Source of the DNA: Plasmodium malariae
Taxonomy: Eukaryota; Apicomplexa; Aconoidasida; Haemosporida; Plasmodiidae
DNA length: 64,000 nt
Reading direction: 5' to 3'
Assembly: GCF_900090045.1 (NCBI RefSeq)
Contig: NC_041777.1
Location: 358,501-422,500, forward strand
Both the position numbers and the translations under genes were made by a program. The notes under the pieces were generated by a model. The model ran no database searches. It was not told the DNA's origin and saw only the letters and a list, made by a program, of their open reading frames with translations. Of this stretch, positions 47,739 to 58,367 are shown piece by piece (positions within the stretch are counted from its first letter, which is position 1; each line of letters starts with the position of its first letter).

Positions 47739-48194
47739 TCGTTACGTTGATCTATGTTTATATGTGAACTTATTCATTATACCCCCCCCTCTTAAATATT
47801 ATGTAACCTATATATATGTATATATACTACAGCACACTAAACGAATAACTAAAACTAGACGCAGACAAGAGCTGTCAGCATATTTCATTTAAATATGGAA
47901 TTTATTTTTTATCATTTGAACATTATACTTATGTATGATATTTGTTTAATTTTTAAATAAATTAAATATATGTTTATAAATTCAGGTAAGTATGATACCT
48001 TAATTTATAAAAACAAAAAGGTAAAAAGAGAAAAAAAAAATGTCATAATTAAAAAATAAAATAAAAAGGCGTAAATTTATTATGAACTAGCAATAATAAA
48101 TCAAAAAAAAAAAAAAAATTAAATTAATATTTATAAGCATATAAGGTAAAATAAAATAAAAAAAAAAAAAAAATTATTTAGATTAACTCCCAAA
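45662..48194. other. Divergent intergenic region, 2.5 kb
   Basis: It contains a T tract (45727-45754), an ATGTATGTATGC array (46690-46830), TA microsatellites (47098-47175, 47698-47732) and A tracts. Two short forward frames (46935-47115 and 47288-47470) are not purely repeats and are near plausible splice signals, but I could not join them into one frame. Otherwise no gene is supported. Confidence 0.45.
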
Positions 48195-49044
48195 ATGGAA
48201 AAAAGAACAATCAATGTTCAAAACATAGTATACAGTAGTACAGTATCAAGTAAGCAATAAATTAAACATTTTTACAATATCGCCCAAATAAAAAAAGATA
48301 AATAATGGGGAAACTTAATAAAATGATCCATATGTATATGAATATATGCATAAATAAAATTGCGCATATAAAAGTGTGTGTACATAAATGAATGCCCATA
48401 AAAATGTATTGCTATAAAAATGTATGTATATATAAATGCATGAGTATATAAATGTATGTATATATAAATGCATAAGTATATAAATGTATGTATATATAAA
48501 TGCATGAGTATATAAATGAATGTACATATATATGTGTGTGTATATACAAATACACGTATGCACACACATATATACATATGCAACTATCACATACATTTAT
48601 TTTTTACCCTCTCCCCCTTTTGAAGGTGTTTTTGTTAGTATTATATGCACACCTCTTGACGTAATAAAAAACTACATACAATATAATAGTAACATCAGCT
48701 TTGACAAAAAGTATATTTTAAAAAAAATTACAAAAAAGAAGAAAAATAGGTTGCTGAAATTTAACTCTTTTTATTATCGAACTTTTAAAAACATTTATAA
48801 CAACTATGGGATCAAGGCAATTTATAGGGGTAACACGAAAGAACGCAATAATGTTAATATATGTTAATATGTATATATATATATATATTTTTTTTATTTT
48901 ATTATTTTTTTTTTTTTTTCACGCACACGAGTATATGAATTTCGGTTCAAACTGGTATATATGTCCATAATTCTTGAGAATTTTTTTTCCTTTTTTGTGT
49001 TTATTTCGATTAAATTTTTCCAAAATGGACATATATGTGTATAT

Positions 49045-49078
<34 letters not shown>

Positions 49079-49985
49079 TTCCATTGTTCTCTTTTGAGCA
49101 GGCCTTATTTCAACGATGAACCTGTACGTAATAAACAACACTTTATTTTTTTATGTATATGAAGAATTAAAAGAAAAAGGAATTCCATGTTACTTAAGCG
49201 CTACAATTTCTAGATTTTTTTCCATAATAATTACATCACCATTAGAATTATACAGAACAAATGTTCAGGCAAATGTTTGCAATAATCATAAAGTAAGTAT
49301 ATTTGATATATTTAAATCGAAACAAAATAGAAAAATAAAAATAAATTTGTATAAAGGTATCACTTCAACACTTGTAAGAGACATCCCATTTTCAGCTATA
49401 TATTGGTCACTTAACGAATATTTAGTTAGTTATATAAAAAAAAAAGATTCTGAATATGAAAGGCGGAAAAAAATTATTAAAAAATTTTTGTACCCATTTA
49501 TTTGTGGATGTCTTAGTAGCACAATAACTACTTTTATAACACATCCTTTGGATATAATCAAAACGAACATGCAAGCAAGATGTATTGATATTATTCATAA
49601 AAGTGATTTTGATTATAGAAAAATTAAAAATTATGATGCATGTCAAAGAGGTCGAACAAGTAATTTTTATAATATTTGTCAAAATAATTTATATAATAAT
49701 AAATATATATATGATGTTAAAGTGAATAATTATGCTCATAATAATCATAGGACTATTTATTATAAATATGGATCTACTAAGTATGGTTCGAATACTTATA
49801 GTTATAAATATTATAACTATTTTAAATTAACAAATAACTATAACTATAACATTTTCTCAGTTGCTAAAATTATATTTAAAAAGAACGGATTTAAAGGTTT
49901 TTATATAGGTATTTTTCCAAGACTGGTAAAAATTGTACCTACCTGTGCAATTCTTTTTTCAACATATCATTACTTCAATTATTGA
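48195..49985 (+). CDS. Mitochondrial carrier, SLC25A39/SLC25A40/Mtm1 type, 3 exons
   Basis: Exons are 48195-48249, 48626-48829 and 49102-49985, 380 aa. The three carrier signatures PxDxxK/R are present: TPLDVIKNYIQ (residue 27 on), SPLELYRTNVQ and HPLDIIKTNMQ. LYKGITSTLVRDIPFSAIYWSLNEYL is diagnostic for the SLC25A39/40/Mtm1 group (RG..PT..RDVPFSA.YW..YE), as is SPLEL-x-R in repeat two. The protein ends GIFPRLVKIVPTCAILFSTY. In animals SLC25A39 imports glutathione into the mitochondrial matrix and Mtm1 affects Mn/Fe-S metabolism, so glutathione import is inferred. An Asn/Tyr-rich insertion of about 90 residues after the third signature (matrix loop) is lineage-specific. Six transmembrane helices are expected. 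The 55-nt first exon is supported by phase and the NIVYSSTVSSVFVS helix. Confidence 0.88.
48415..48525. repeat. 31-bp TGTATGTATATATAAATGCATGAGTATATAAA repeat, about 4 copies
   Basis: It lies in intron 1 (48250-48625) of the carrier gene. Units differ mainly by GAG/AAG. Each carries ATGCAT. Antisense frames over it are open (Tyr, Ile, His, Leu) and are artefacts. Confidence 0.75.
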
Positions 49986-50326
49986 TTGTTTTGGCTATTA
50001 CGATTTTTGCCCTTTCTCTTTATACACACGCCCCCTCGATTTTTGTCACATCAACATTTACTTCATTGACCAATTTACATTCATCATCATTATTATTATT
50101 ATTATCACTACTACTATTGCTGCTGCGGCTGTTGCAGTTACTACCATTACTGCTGTCAGTATTATTATTTATTTTTTATTCTTATTATTTCCTTTTAATT
50201 TTATTTATTGTTATCTATTTTTTTTTTTTTTTTTCATTTCCACTGCGCATATTTTAAATATTAATAAACTGTATTTATCAGTTGTTACAAAAATTACACA
50301 TTCAATTTGATTTATTTATATATGTA

Positions 50327-50363
<37 letters not shown>

Positions 50364-51250
50364 TTTTTGTCAATTTTTAATTTTATGCGTCTGTATAAAC
50401 GGTATTATGTTCACACATACGTATATATATATATAGTTATATATATGTATATATACAATAGCTATATGAAGAACAAAAAGAGAAAAAAATATTATGAAAA
50501 AATATAATTAACTCCTTTTTACTCTGTTTGAAGTTTATTTTAAAACCATTTTTCTAAAAAAAGAAAAAAGAAAAAAAAAAAAAAGAAAATAAGGATAAAA
50601 AATGCATAAAAAAACGCATAATAAACACAAAAATATAAAACTGAATTTCAATTAGAGATTTGTATATTTCAATAAAATATACCGTCAGCACCTACTTATT
50701 CAAAAGTAAAAGTAACTGCTCATCAAAATGCTATTACCTTTTGAGCAAATATTATCAAAATTTTATATGAGAAATTTAAAAAATTTACACTTATAATTTG
50801 TTTATTTATTATATTCTACCTACGTATATGTTGCTGAAATTCTTACGCTTACCAAAAATGTGTGTATAAGTATGTACGACATTTGATTGCCTTAAACTAT
50901 TAATCTATAGTATTCTTTTTTTTTTTTTTTTTTTAAGTCGTACTTCGAAATATTTGGAAAAAAAAAAAATATTTAAAATTTAATAAAAAATTTATATTAT
51001 TAATTCACTATTAAGCTTTCTTTTTTTTCTTTTTTTATTTAATTTTTTTAATTTTTTTTTTTTTATCTCTTTATATGCATGCATGTTTCAAAAATAAGAC
51101 TGAATTGATATTATCGAAAAAATCTGTTGTAGTTGCTTTTTTCCCGCCCTACTTGGTCTCCTTATTTTGTTTTATTTATTTATTAATTTATATATTTATT
51201 TATTTATTTATATATTTATTTATTTATATATTTGTATATTTATTTATATA

Positions 51251-51281
<31 letters not shown>

Positions 51282-51574
51282 TTTTTTTTTTTGGCATATG
51301 GAAGAAAAATTAAAAAGAAGAAAAAAAATTACATAAAACATAATAAAAAATAATACAATGTAATATAACAAAATACAACATAACGCGACATAATGTAACA
51401 CAAAGTGATAAAATTAACCATAATCTGGTGAACAGTCTTTTTATGGGAAGTTTTAAAATATATCAAGTGTGTGTAATTTCGCTGTAAAAGGCTGTAGATG
51501 AGAAAAAAAAAAAAAGAAAAAGAAATCTCTTTTTCCTTTTTATTACATGCTTGTACACATAAAACAACATATCC

Positions 51575-51613
<39 letters not shown>

Positions 51614-52704
51614 TATACCAAAATATGAAATTTTAACTGCTTTTAATTTTTCCCATTTTGTAGAGTATTCATTTCGTTTATTCTCATCCTTTTCGTTACA
51701 TATATGTTAAATTTAATAAAAAATATATATATATATATATACATTACTTGATATGTACGACATATTATTCAGAAAAGTATTTTGCCTTAAATTTACTTTT
51801 ATTGTGACACATTAAAATTCAATTTTTTTATTTTTACGTACACACTTAAAAAGTATATATATGTGTATGAATATTGGTACACGTCATTTATATAATGCAC
51901 ATATACGTTCATAATGTATATAATACATTTATAATATGATTTCTCACCCATTGTAAACAATGAGTGAAATCATATCTTCCTATTCAACAAAATAAAAACC
52001 TAAGCATATATATCTTTCATTTTATTTATTTATTTATTTATTTATTTTTTTTTTTGTATGAAGTGTGTTTAAAACAGCATATACTTTTACATTTTCATAT
52101 AGATGAAAATGAAACACACATTTATTCTATACAAATACGAACTCATTAAAACTCATTAACAAAAAATGTGAAGCTCATTCTGCATATATTTTTGCATTTG
52201 CGCTATTTTACATATACAACATTTTACATGATTCATGTATTTCTATATAAGTCTATTTTTTTCTCTTGTCTGTATTATATTTAATTTAAATATTAATGGC
52301 ATTTTCACTTTGTTGTTCACTCTTAAAAGTATGTGGAAATTATTTTTTTTTTTTTAGTGTAACAAAATACATAAATAAGTACTGTTTTTTTTTTTTCTTG
52401 TTATTTTTATTCTGATTAAGTTTAATCGACCATGTAGATTAAATCTATTGGTTTATTTTAATTTCACATTTTTTCTAAACGCATAAAATGATTCACAGTT
52501 ATAGGTTGAGAAACCTCTTAGTTATTTCGTTTTTTTACAACTAGGAAAAACTGCCAAGTGTACACACCTTATTTATAACTGTACATATGTCTGTACATAT
52601 ATGTACATGCCTACTTCTTTAAATATATAAGTCTTATCATTTTTTACATGTACATATTTTCTAAGGCATAAAAGGAAAACCTTCCTTGGCTTTATTGAAT
52701 TAGT

Positions 52705-52760
<56 letters not shown>

Positions 52761-53111
52761 CATTTTTTCTATGTTTGTTTATCTAAAAAAATACTGCACG
52801 TACTCCTATAATTTTGTAAACAAATGTGCAAGTGTGCCTTTATATATATATAGATAGTTATAGACAGATAAATAGATAGATAGATATATGGATATAGATA
52901 TAGATATTTTTTTTTTGTTTTTGCTATAAAGAAAAATACATTTTAAAGACAGTCGCTATATTAGGTTAAGAAGTATACATACGTTTGCACGCACAAGAAT
53001 ATATATATACATACATTCATACGTACGTTCATACATTCATACGTACGTTCATACATACATACGTACATTCATGCTTACACACGTACATACATCCACGCAA
53101 CTAGCAAAAGC
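49986..53111. other. Intergenic region, 3.1 kb, no gene seen
   Basis: It contains ATT/CTG trinucleotide runs (50080-50165), very long T tracts (50329-50362, 50917-50933), a TTTA array (51173-51270), long TA runs (51572-51610, 52708-52756), a GATA run (52862-52910) and a TACATACGTACG array (52995-53080) just upstream of the next gene. All open frames I examined are repeat-driven. Confidence 0.6.
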
Positions 53112-56100
53112 ATGCAAATGAATGGTATCATGATGGACGTGCTAAAGTACACTAGTAAGTGCCCTATCGACGAAAAGGAAGAAGAAAAAAAAAATCGTTG
53201 TCGTGAGTTCATAAATGAGGACATATTTGTTTATAGATGTAATATATGCCTGTTTGTATTTACTTGTGTGCATTCGTTTGCTAGCCATATAATAAGTGAA
53301 AACCACAGAGTTAAACAGTTGGACGCATTGAAAAAAGAGAAATATTTCAATTGTTTGAGATGTAAATATATCTGTCTTAGTATAGCTAAAATAATAAAAC
53401 ATATAGAATTGTATAATCATGGCCATAATATTTTGAAAAAAATTAAAAAAAAAATGGTCTACACTGGTACAGTTACCTGTACATGCAAGGTAAAATGTTA
53501 CAGTTCTTTTTCACAAAATGACAATTATGCAAGTGTGGAAGATGTACTATTGAATGAAAATAATAATCCTTTAAATTTAAAAAAAAAAGAAAAACAGAAA
53601 AATTGGTATGAGTACCTTAATTTCCTACAAAACTCTGCTAACCGTAATGAAGATGAACGAGAAGAATCATCAAAAGGGCATGTTGTCACTGGGACAACAA
53701 ACAATGATATCAAGAATTCTTTTATTCAAAAATGGAACCATGCCAAGCAAGAAGAAATTACGAACGAATTTGCGAATAAATATATGAACACATCTCTGAA
53801 CCGATTTTCAGGAAATTATTACACAAAATTGGGATGTTCAAATATTTTACAAAACGGTTCTTCACCTTCTTTTTACCAAAACAGTTGTAATGATAGTGCT
53901 GCTATCACCTGGGGCAGTTCACACGGTAGTAGCTGCCCATATAGCAGTAATGTACACGAAAACAGAGGGGTTAACGACGCCTACCCCATCAGGAATCCCT
54001 CTGGAGGTGAGTACCACCAGGTGGGAGAGATAAAAGAACTTAAGCCTATTTGTAACGATATGGAAAAAATAAAAGAATTCAATACTATGTTACTAAATAT
54101 AGAAAATTTCGAAAAGGAAAAGAGTGTAGATAATTCTAATAGAGATATAAAAAAAGAAAATTTGTTATTATATATATATGAAAATAATTATGATTTGAAT
54201 AATGTAAAAAATTATCAATCTTATACTTATGAAACTTATAATAGCGAAAAAAGATGTGATAATATAAAAGAAGACACAGAGGAAGAATTCCATTTATTCA
54301 ATCATGATTTATTATATAAACATAACAATTGTTCTGGAGAAAATTATGACCAGTTCATAAATTTAGAGTATAAACCGAATTTTAATTATGACCATAGGGA
54401 AATATGCAAAGAAGTTTATAACAAAATAAACAAAGCGGGATATGAAAATTTCATAAAGGAAAAAAAAGAAAAACTTAAACATGAACAAGTAGGTGATGCT
54501 TTGAGGGGAGATACTATTGATGTGGAGGTGGAGGACAAGGAGAAAGAGATTGACTCGAAGGATTCATATGAAACTTTGGATTGGCAGAGTAATTATTGCT
54601 TGCCTGATAATGTATATTCTAAGACCCAAATGGAGAGTACTGGTAGTAGCAACAGAAGCAGCAATTTTTGCAGTAATGAGGGTATTCCAAAGAATATTCA
54701 TATGAACTATGGCATTTCCATCGATGGAGGAAAAGACAGTCTTGAGGGAATTTTCAGTGGATATTATGCATCAAAAAATAATGTACATATAGAAGAAGGA
54801 GGAAAAGATGAAACGAGTTTATTTTTGAGCTGTGAAAAAAATTGTACTGATGCTGCTACGTTTGATACATTATCTTTTGAGTTAAGGGAAAACAATCCTG
54901 CTGTTAGTAGTCATCATAGGACGAATAATTTTGAGAAGCAGGAGTGTAAAAATATAAGTGAACAAGTTGATATATATAAAGGGGATATACCAAATGAGCT
55001 GTATTTGGAAAAAGATACTATAGATATACTTCCGCGCAAATGCACAGAGGTAGGATTTGCTAACAGTACGGTACGAAAATATTTTTCCGAAAATTTGGAA
55101 CCATGTATATACAATAGTAAAAGCACTAATCCCAATGGTAGGAGCATGAGTGATATGTATATAAACGACAGAAAAGGTTTTGCACTTCCATCTTTTCTTT
55201 TCCCCAGCGATTTTGCAAAGGAGGAAGATAATGAATTAGCAAGAAATAACCTATATATGGAAATAAATAGTGCATATAAAAAACTAACTCATTGTGATGC
55301 CTTCGAAAGTATGTATGGAATGAATTCCTTCGTTATGAATAAAGACATGTATTCATACTTGGATGATGATATGCAACAAATGGATAAAAGTAGGAGTAGA
55401 AGTAGGAGTAGAAGTAGGAGTAGAAGTAGGAGTAGAAGTAGGAGTAGAAGTAGGAGTAGAAGTAGGAGTAGAAGTAGTAGTAGTGGGAATAGTAGCCGGA
55501 GCTATGGTAACCATTGTAACTACGTTGGCACAACGAATATTAGTAGTAACAAGATATACAATTGGAGTAATGGTAGAGTGCTGGAAGATGGCAATAATTT
55601 GGCTAGCGATTTATCAGAGGGTGATAAATGGGTGAAGCATATAAATGAAAAGAAAAATAGTGCTTTTGAAAAATGGTATCCATATGAAAAATGCGATTTA
55701 TTAAATAGTTCATTTAATACTGGAATAACTAATAATATGAATTATTCATATAATAATATTGCAGAAAATAAATTAGAAAATTCTGAACAGGTCAGTAGAA
55801 ACAATTTAGGGACCTTGACTAGTACTGATATAGAGCGAATCAAAAATGAAAGAACATATGACTTCACAAATTTTAATAAATATAATTATAATATGACAGG
55901 ACAAGATGTTGATAGAAGTAGTAACTCCATTCTCAACCAAAACAAAGATAACTACAACAACAATCATTGTAATAATAGCCTATGTAGTAATTACTTTAAC
56001 GCTAAAAATTGCATGTGGCAAATGGAGGGACATAAAAGATGTGATAATTACTTGGACAAAATTTTGGAAAAAAAGGAAATCAAGCAATGGAATTCATTTG

Positions 56101-56963
56101 AAAGTTTCAATTTGAAAGCGGAAGAAGAGAAGGAAACGATGTATTCTGATGAGAAAAATGCACATTCGTTATTAGCAGGTATGAAACATGGCAACACAGG
56201 TTTCACTGGTGAGCAGGGGCATGGAAGTCTACACCGCGTGAGGGAAGAGGGGAACAGTAACTGTGATAAAAGCTGGGATAAAAGCTGTGATAGAAGCTGT
56301 GATAGAAGCTGTGATAGAAGCTGTGATAGAAGCTGTGATAGAAGCTGTGATAGAAGCTGTGATAGAAGCTGTGATAGAAGCTGTGATAGAAGCTGTGATA
56401 GAAGCTGTGATAGAAGCTGTGATAGAAGCTGTGATAGAAGCTGTGATAAAAGCTGTGATAGAAGCTGTGATAGCATAGGCAATAGCACCGGTAACAGTAA
56501 TGACAATAGCAGTGGAAATGACAATGACAGGGTACTCGGAAGAAACGGGATGAACGAAGCGGCAGACCTATACCAGAAAAGGAAATTGTTCATCGAAGAA
56601 ATAGATGAAATAAAGAAATTAATTGAAGAAGAAAGTAAAAGTAGCAAATTAAACTACACAACCATTAATGGTGCCTACGAACAGAGAATTCTAAATACTA
56701 CTCCCCTTCTTATAGAAAGAAGTAATTTATTAAAAGGTGAAAAAATAAAACTGCAGAATATTGTCTTTTCAAACAACAAGAATAATGATGAGGTCCATGA
56801 TTTTTTGCCAAATTTTAAATTATTTCGTAAGAGTAATACCGACCATTTTCAAAATCGTAATAATATAAGCACTCCGTTTTATCCAGCAAGTAATACTGCT
56901 CCGGATAAGGGAGAATTCTCTCGTTTTATGTCACATGTTGAAAGGACCCACAACAGATGCTGA
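53112..56963 (+). CDS. Tandem C2H2 (U1/JAZ-spaced) zinc-finger protein with RS and CDRS repeats
   Basis: This single exon encodes 1,283 aa. Two zinc fingers are at the N-terminus: C43/C46/H59/H65 and C81/C84/H97/H103, both C-x2-C-x12-H-x5-H. This longer His spacing is typical of U1C/matrin/JAZ fingers that often bind RNA or double-stranded RNA, so RNA binding is inferred. A Cys-rich TCTCKVKC patch follows near residue 120. The rest is Asn/Ser/Glu-rich and disordered, with an SR dipeptide run (about 760-790) and a Cys-Asp-Arg-Ser tetrapeptide array (about 1055-1115). The C-terminal KKLIEEESKSSKLNYTTING region is the next least repetitive segment. No signal peptide or TM. I do not recognise an ortholog name. 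The start ATG has another ATG two codons later, so the exact start is open. Confidence 0.75.
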   Translation: MQMNGIMMDVLKYTSKCPIDEKEEEKKNRCREFINEDIFVYRCNICLFVFTCVHSFASHIISENHRVKQLDALKKEKYFNCLRCKYICLSIAKIIKHIELYNHGHNILKKIKKKMVYTGTVTCTCKVKCYSSFSQNDNYASVEDVLLNENNNPLNLKKKEKQKNWYEYLNFLQNSANRNEDEREESSKGHVVTGTTNNDIKNSFIQKWNHAKQEEITNEFANKYMNTSLNRFSGNYYTKLGCSNILQNGSSPSFYQNSCNDSAAITWGSSHGSSCPYSSNVHENRGVNDAYPIRNPSGGEYHQVGEIKELKPICNDMEKIKEFNTMLLNIENFEKEKSVDNSNRDIKKENLLLYIYENNYDLNNVKNYQSYTYETYNSEKRCDNIKEDTEEEFHLFNHDLLYKHNNCSGENYDQFINLEYKPNFNYDHREICKEVYNKINKAGYENFIKEKKEKLKHEQVGDALRGDTIDVEVEDKEKEIDSKDSYETLDWQSNYCLPDNVYSKTQMESTGSSNRSSNFCSNEGIPKNIHMNYGISIDGGKDSLEGIFSGYYASKNNVHIEEGGKDETSLFLSCEKNCTDAATFDTLSFELRENNPAVSSHHRTNNFEKQECKNISEQVDIYKGDIPNELYLEKDTIDILPRKCTEVGFANSTVRKYFSENLEPCIYNSKSTNPNGRSMSDMYINDRKGFALPSFLFPSDFAKEEDNELARNNLYMEINSAYKKLTHCDAFESMYGMNSFVMNKDMYSYLDDDMQQMDKSRSRSRSRSRSRSRSRSRSRSRSRSRSRSSSSGNSSRSYGNHCNYVGTTNISSNKIYNWSNGRVLEDGNNLASDLSEGDKWVKHINEKKNSAFEKWYPYEKCDLLNSSFNTGITNNMNYSYNNIAENKLENSEQVSRNNLGTLTSTDIERIKNERTYDFTNFNKYNYNMTGQDVDRSSNSILNQNKDNYNNNHCNNSLCSNYFNAKNCMWQMEGHKRCDNYLDKILEKKEIKQWNSFESFNLKAEEEKETMYSDEKNAHSLLAGMKHGNTGFTGEQGHGSLHRVREEGNSNCDKSWDKSCDRSCDRSCDRSCDRSCDRSCDRSCDRSCDRSCDRSCDRSCDRSCDRSCDRSCDKSCDRSCDSIGNSTGNSNDNSSGNDNDRVLGRNGMNEAADLYQKRKLFIEEIDEIKKLIEEESKSSKLNYTTINGAYEQRILNTTPLLIERSNLLKGEKIKLQNIVFSNNKNNDEVHDFLPNFKLFRKSNTDHFQNRNNISTPFYPASNTAPDKGEFSRFMSHVERTHNRC
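55388..55486 (+). repeat. Coding (AGTAGG/AGTAGA) repeat: Ser-Arg run
   Basis: Twelve-base units AGTAGGAGTAGA encode Ser-Arg-Ser-Arg, about 16 SR dipeptides in all. RS runs are phosphorylated by SRPK kinases in splicing factors. Coupled with U1-type fingers this suggests pre-mRNA processing, which is inference. Confidence 0.85.
56262..56475 (+). repeat. 12-bp coding repeat TGTGATAGAAGC (Cys-Asp-Arg-Ser), about 15-17 copies
   Basis: Near-perfect units, with WDKS and CDKS variants at the ends. All frames on both strands are open because the period is 12. Cysteine-rich tandem repeats are rare among Plasmodium low-complexity sequences, which favour Asn and Lys. Confidence 0.9.
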
Positions 56964-58367
56964 AAAAAAAAAAAAAATTAAAATTAAAATTAAAATTAAA
57001 ATAAAAATAATTAACACATATTCAATTGCATATTGAATTGCGTATTGTATGGCATACTGTAATGTATATTGTATTGCATACTGAATTGCGTATTGTATGG
57101 CATACTGTAATGTATATTGTATTGCACACTGAATTGCGTATTGTATGGCATACTGTAATGTATATTGTATTGCACACTGAATTGCGTATTGTATGGCATA
57201 CTGTAATGTATATTGTATTGCACACTGAATTGCGTATTGTATGGCATACTGTAATGTATATTGTATTGCATACTGAATTGCGTATTGTATGGCATACTGA
57301 ATTGCGTATTGTATGGCATACTGTAATGTATATTGTATTGCATACTGAATTTGATACTGAATTGTAAATCAAATTATGTGTTGAATTACCTATTGAACAT
57401 CCAGCCCGCTACTCCAGAGAGGCACTGCTGCATATATTACCTTGCGCATTGTTTTTCCTTTATCTTTTGACTGTTGGCTCTTGAACTAGCACATCCCTAC
57501 ATTACACATCATTAAATTGTATTATATGACACTACATTATATTATATACTGTTGCATTTCACTTTTTTTTTTTTTTTTATTCTATTTAGCTTCTTATGCT
57601 TATTGCTCCACTCCGAAAAAGAAGTGCCTCAACATGTCCATATAGAAGCGAACAGTGTATCGCTTTCATAAAAAAAAAAAAAAAAAAAAAAAAGTAAAAC
57701 CATTTTACAGATTTTCATTTTTTGTAAACTAATAAACATATAAGATTATATAAAAGAGCTTAAGGAGAGTATAATATTATAACTCCAAAATTTTATTTAA
57801 ACAGTATAAAAATTAAAAAAGTTGTTTACATAAAAAAATATTGGTAACAGTGATACGAACAATGATCAACTTTAATTATGAAAAAAAAAAAAAAAAAAAT
57901 GGAAAAAAAGGTAAAAAATGGAACTAAAATAATATGTCACAGACAAAGCATACTCTTAAATACATATATAGACATATTAGCACATATAGTTATAGTAAAA
58001 CTCAATCAAATTACTACTAAAGAGTTAAAAGGAAAAGCAAAGAACTGAAGTTTTAACCAAACTATAACTTTAATTAATGTTAAATATGATAAAACAGAAA
58101 AGATAGAACAAATAACAAGAGGTAAAAATGGTACTAAAAAAGAGGAGGTGATACATACACATAATATATATATACATACATATACATGTATGTGCGGACT
58201 GATGTGTATATATGCACTCACGATGCTTCAAACGACATGTGCTCTTAATCTCTCTACTTATATAAAAAACAGAAAAATGTTAAAAACGTGAAGAAAAAGA
58301 AATATGAAAAAAGAAAGTAGAAAGAAAAAAAAAAAAGATGAGTTATAAAATAAATAGGCAAAAAAAA
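56964..58367. other. Convergent intergenic region
   Basis: It has an AAATT run (56985-57008), the 48-bp minisatellite at 57015-57365, poly-A tracts (57669-57692, 57880-57899) and AT-rich sequence. No gene is supported. Confidence 0.6.
57015..57365. repeat. 48-bp minisatellite, about 6.5 copies
   Basis: The unit begins ATTGCGTATTGTATGGCATA and continues with CTGTAATGTATATTGTATTG and a short CA-rich end. One copy is truncated near 57300. Forty-eight is divisible by three, so all six frames are open. It lies about 60 bp after the stop codon of the zinc-finger gene, probably in its 3' UTR. Confidence 0.85.

Noticed and set aside
51075..51353. Plus-strand frame with Ile/Tyr/Leu-rich putative membrane helices
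   Set aside because: The apparent helices are translations of a TTTA tetranucleotide array; nothing conserved flanks it.
56048..56647. Minus-strand frame of Leu-Leu-Ser-Gln repeats, and a plus-strand Val-Ile-Glu-Ala frame
   Set aside because: The 12-bp period of the CDRS repeat opens every frame. The real frame continues through zinc fingers and unique sequence on both sides.
57015..57365. CRISPR-like regularly spaced repeats
   Set aside because: The units are contiguous tandem copies without unique spacers, in a eukaryotic genome. The same holds for 4487-4770.
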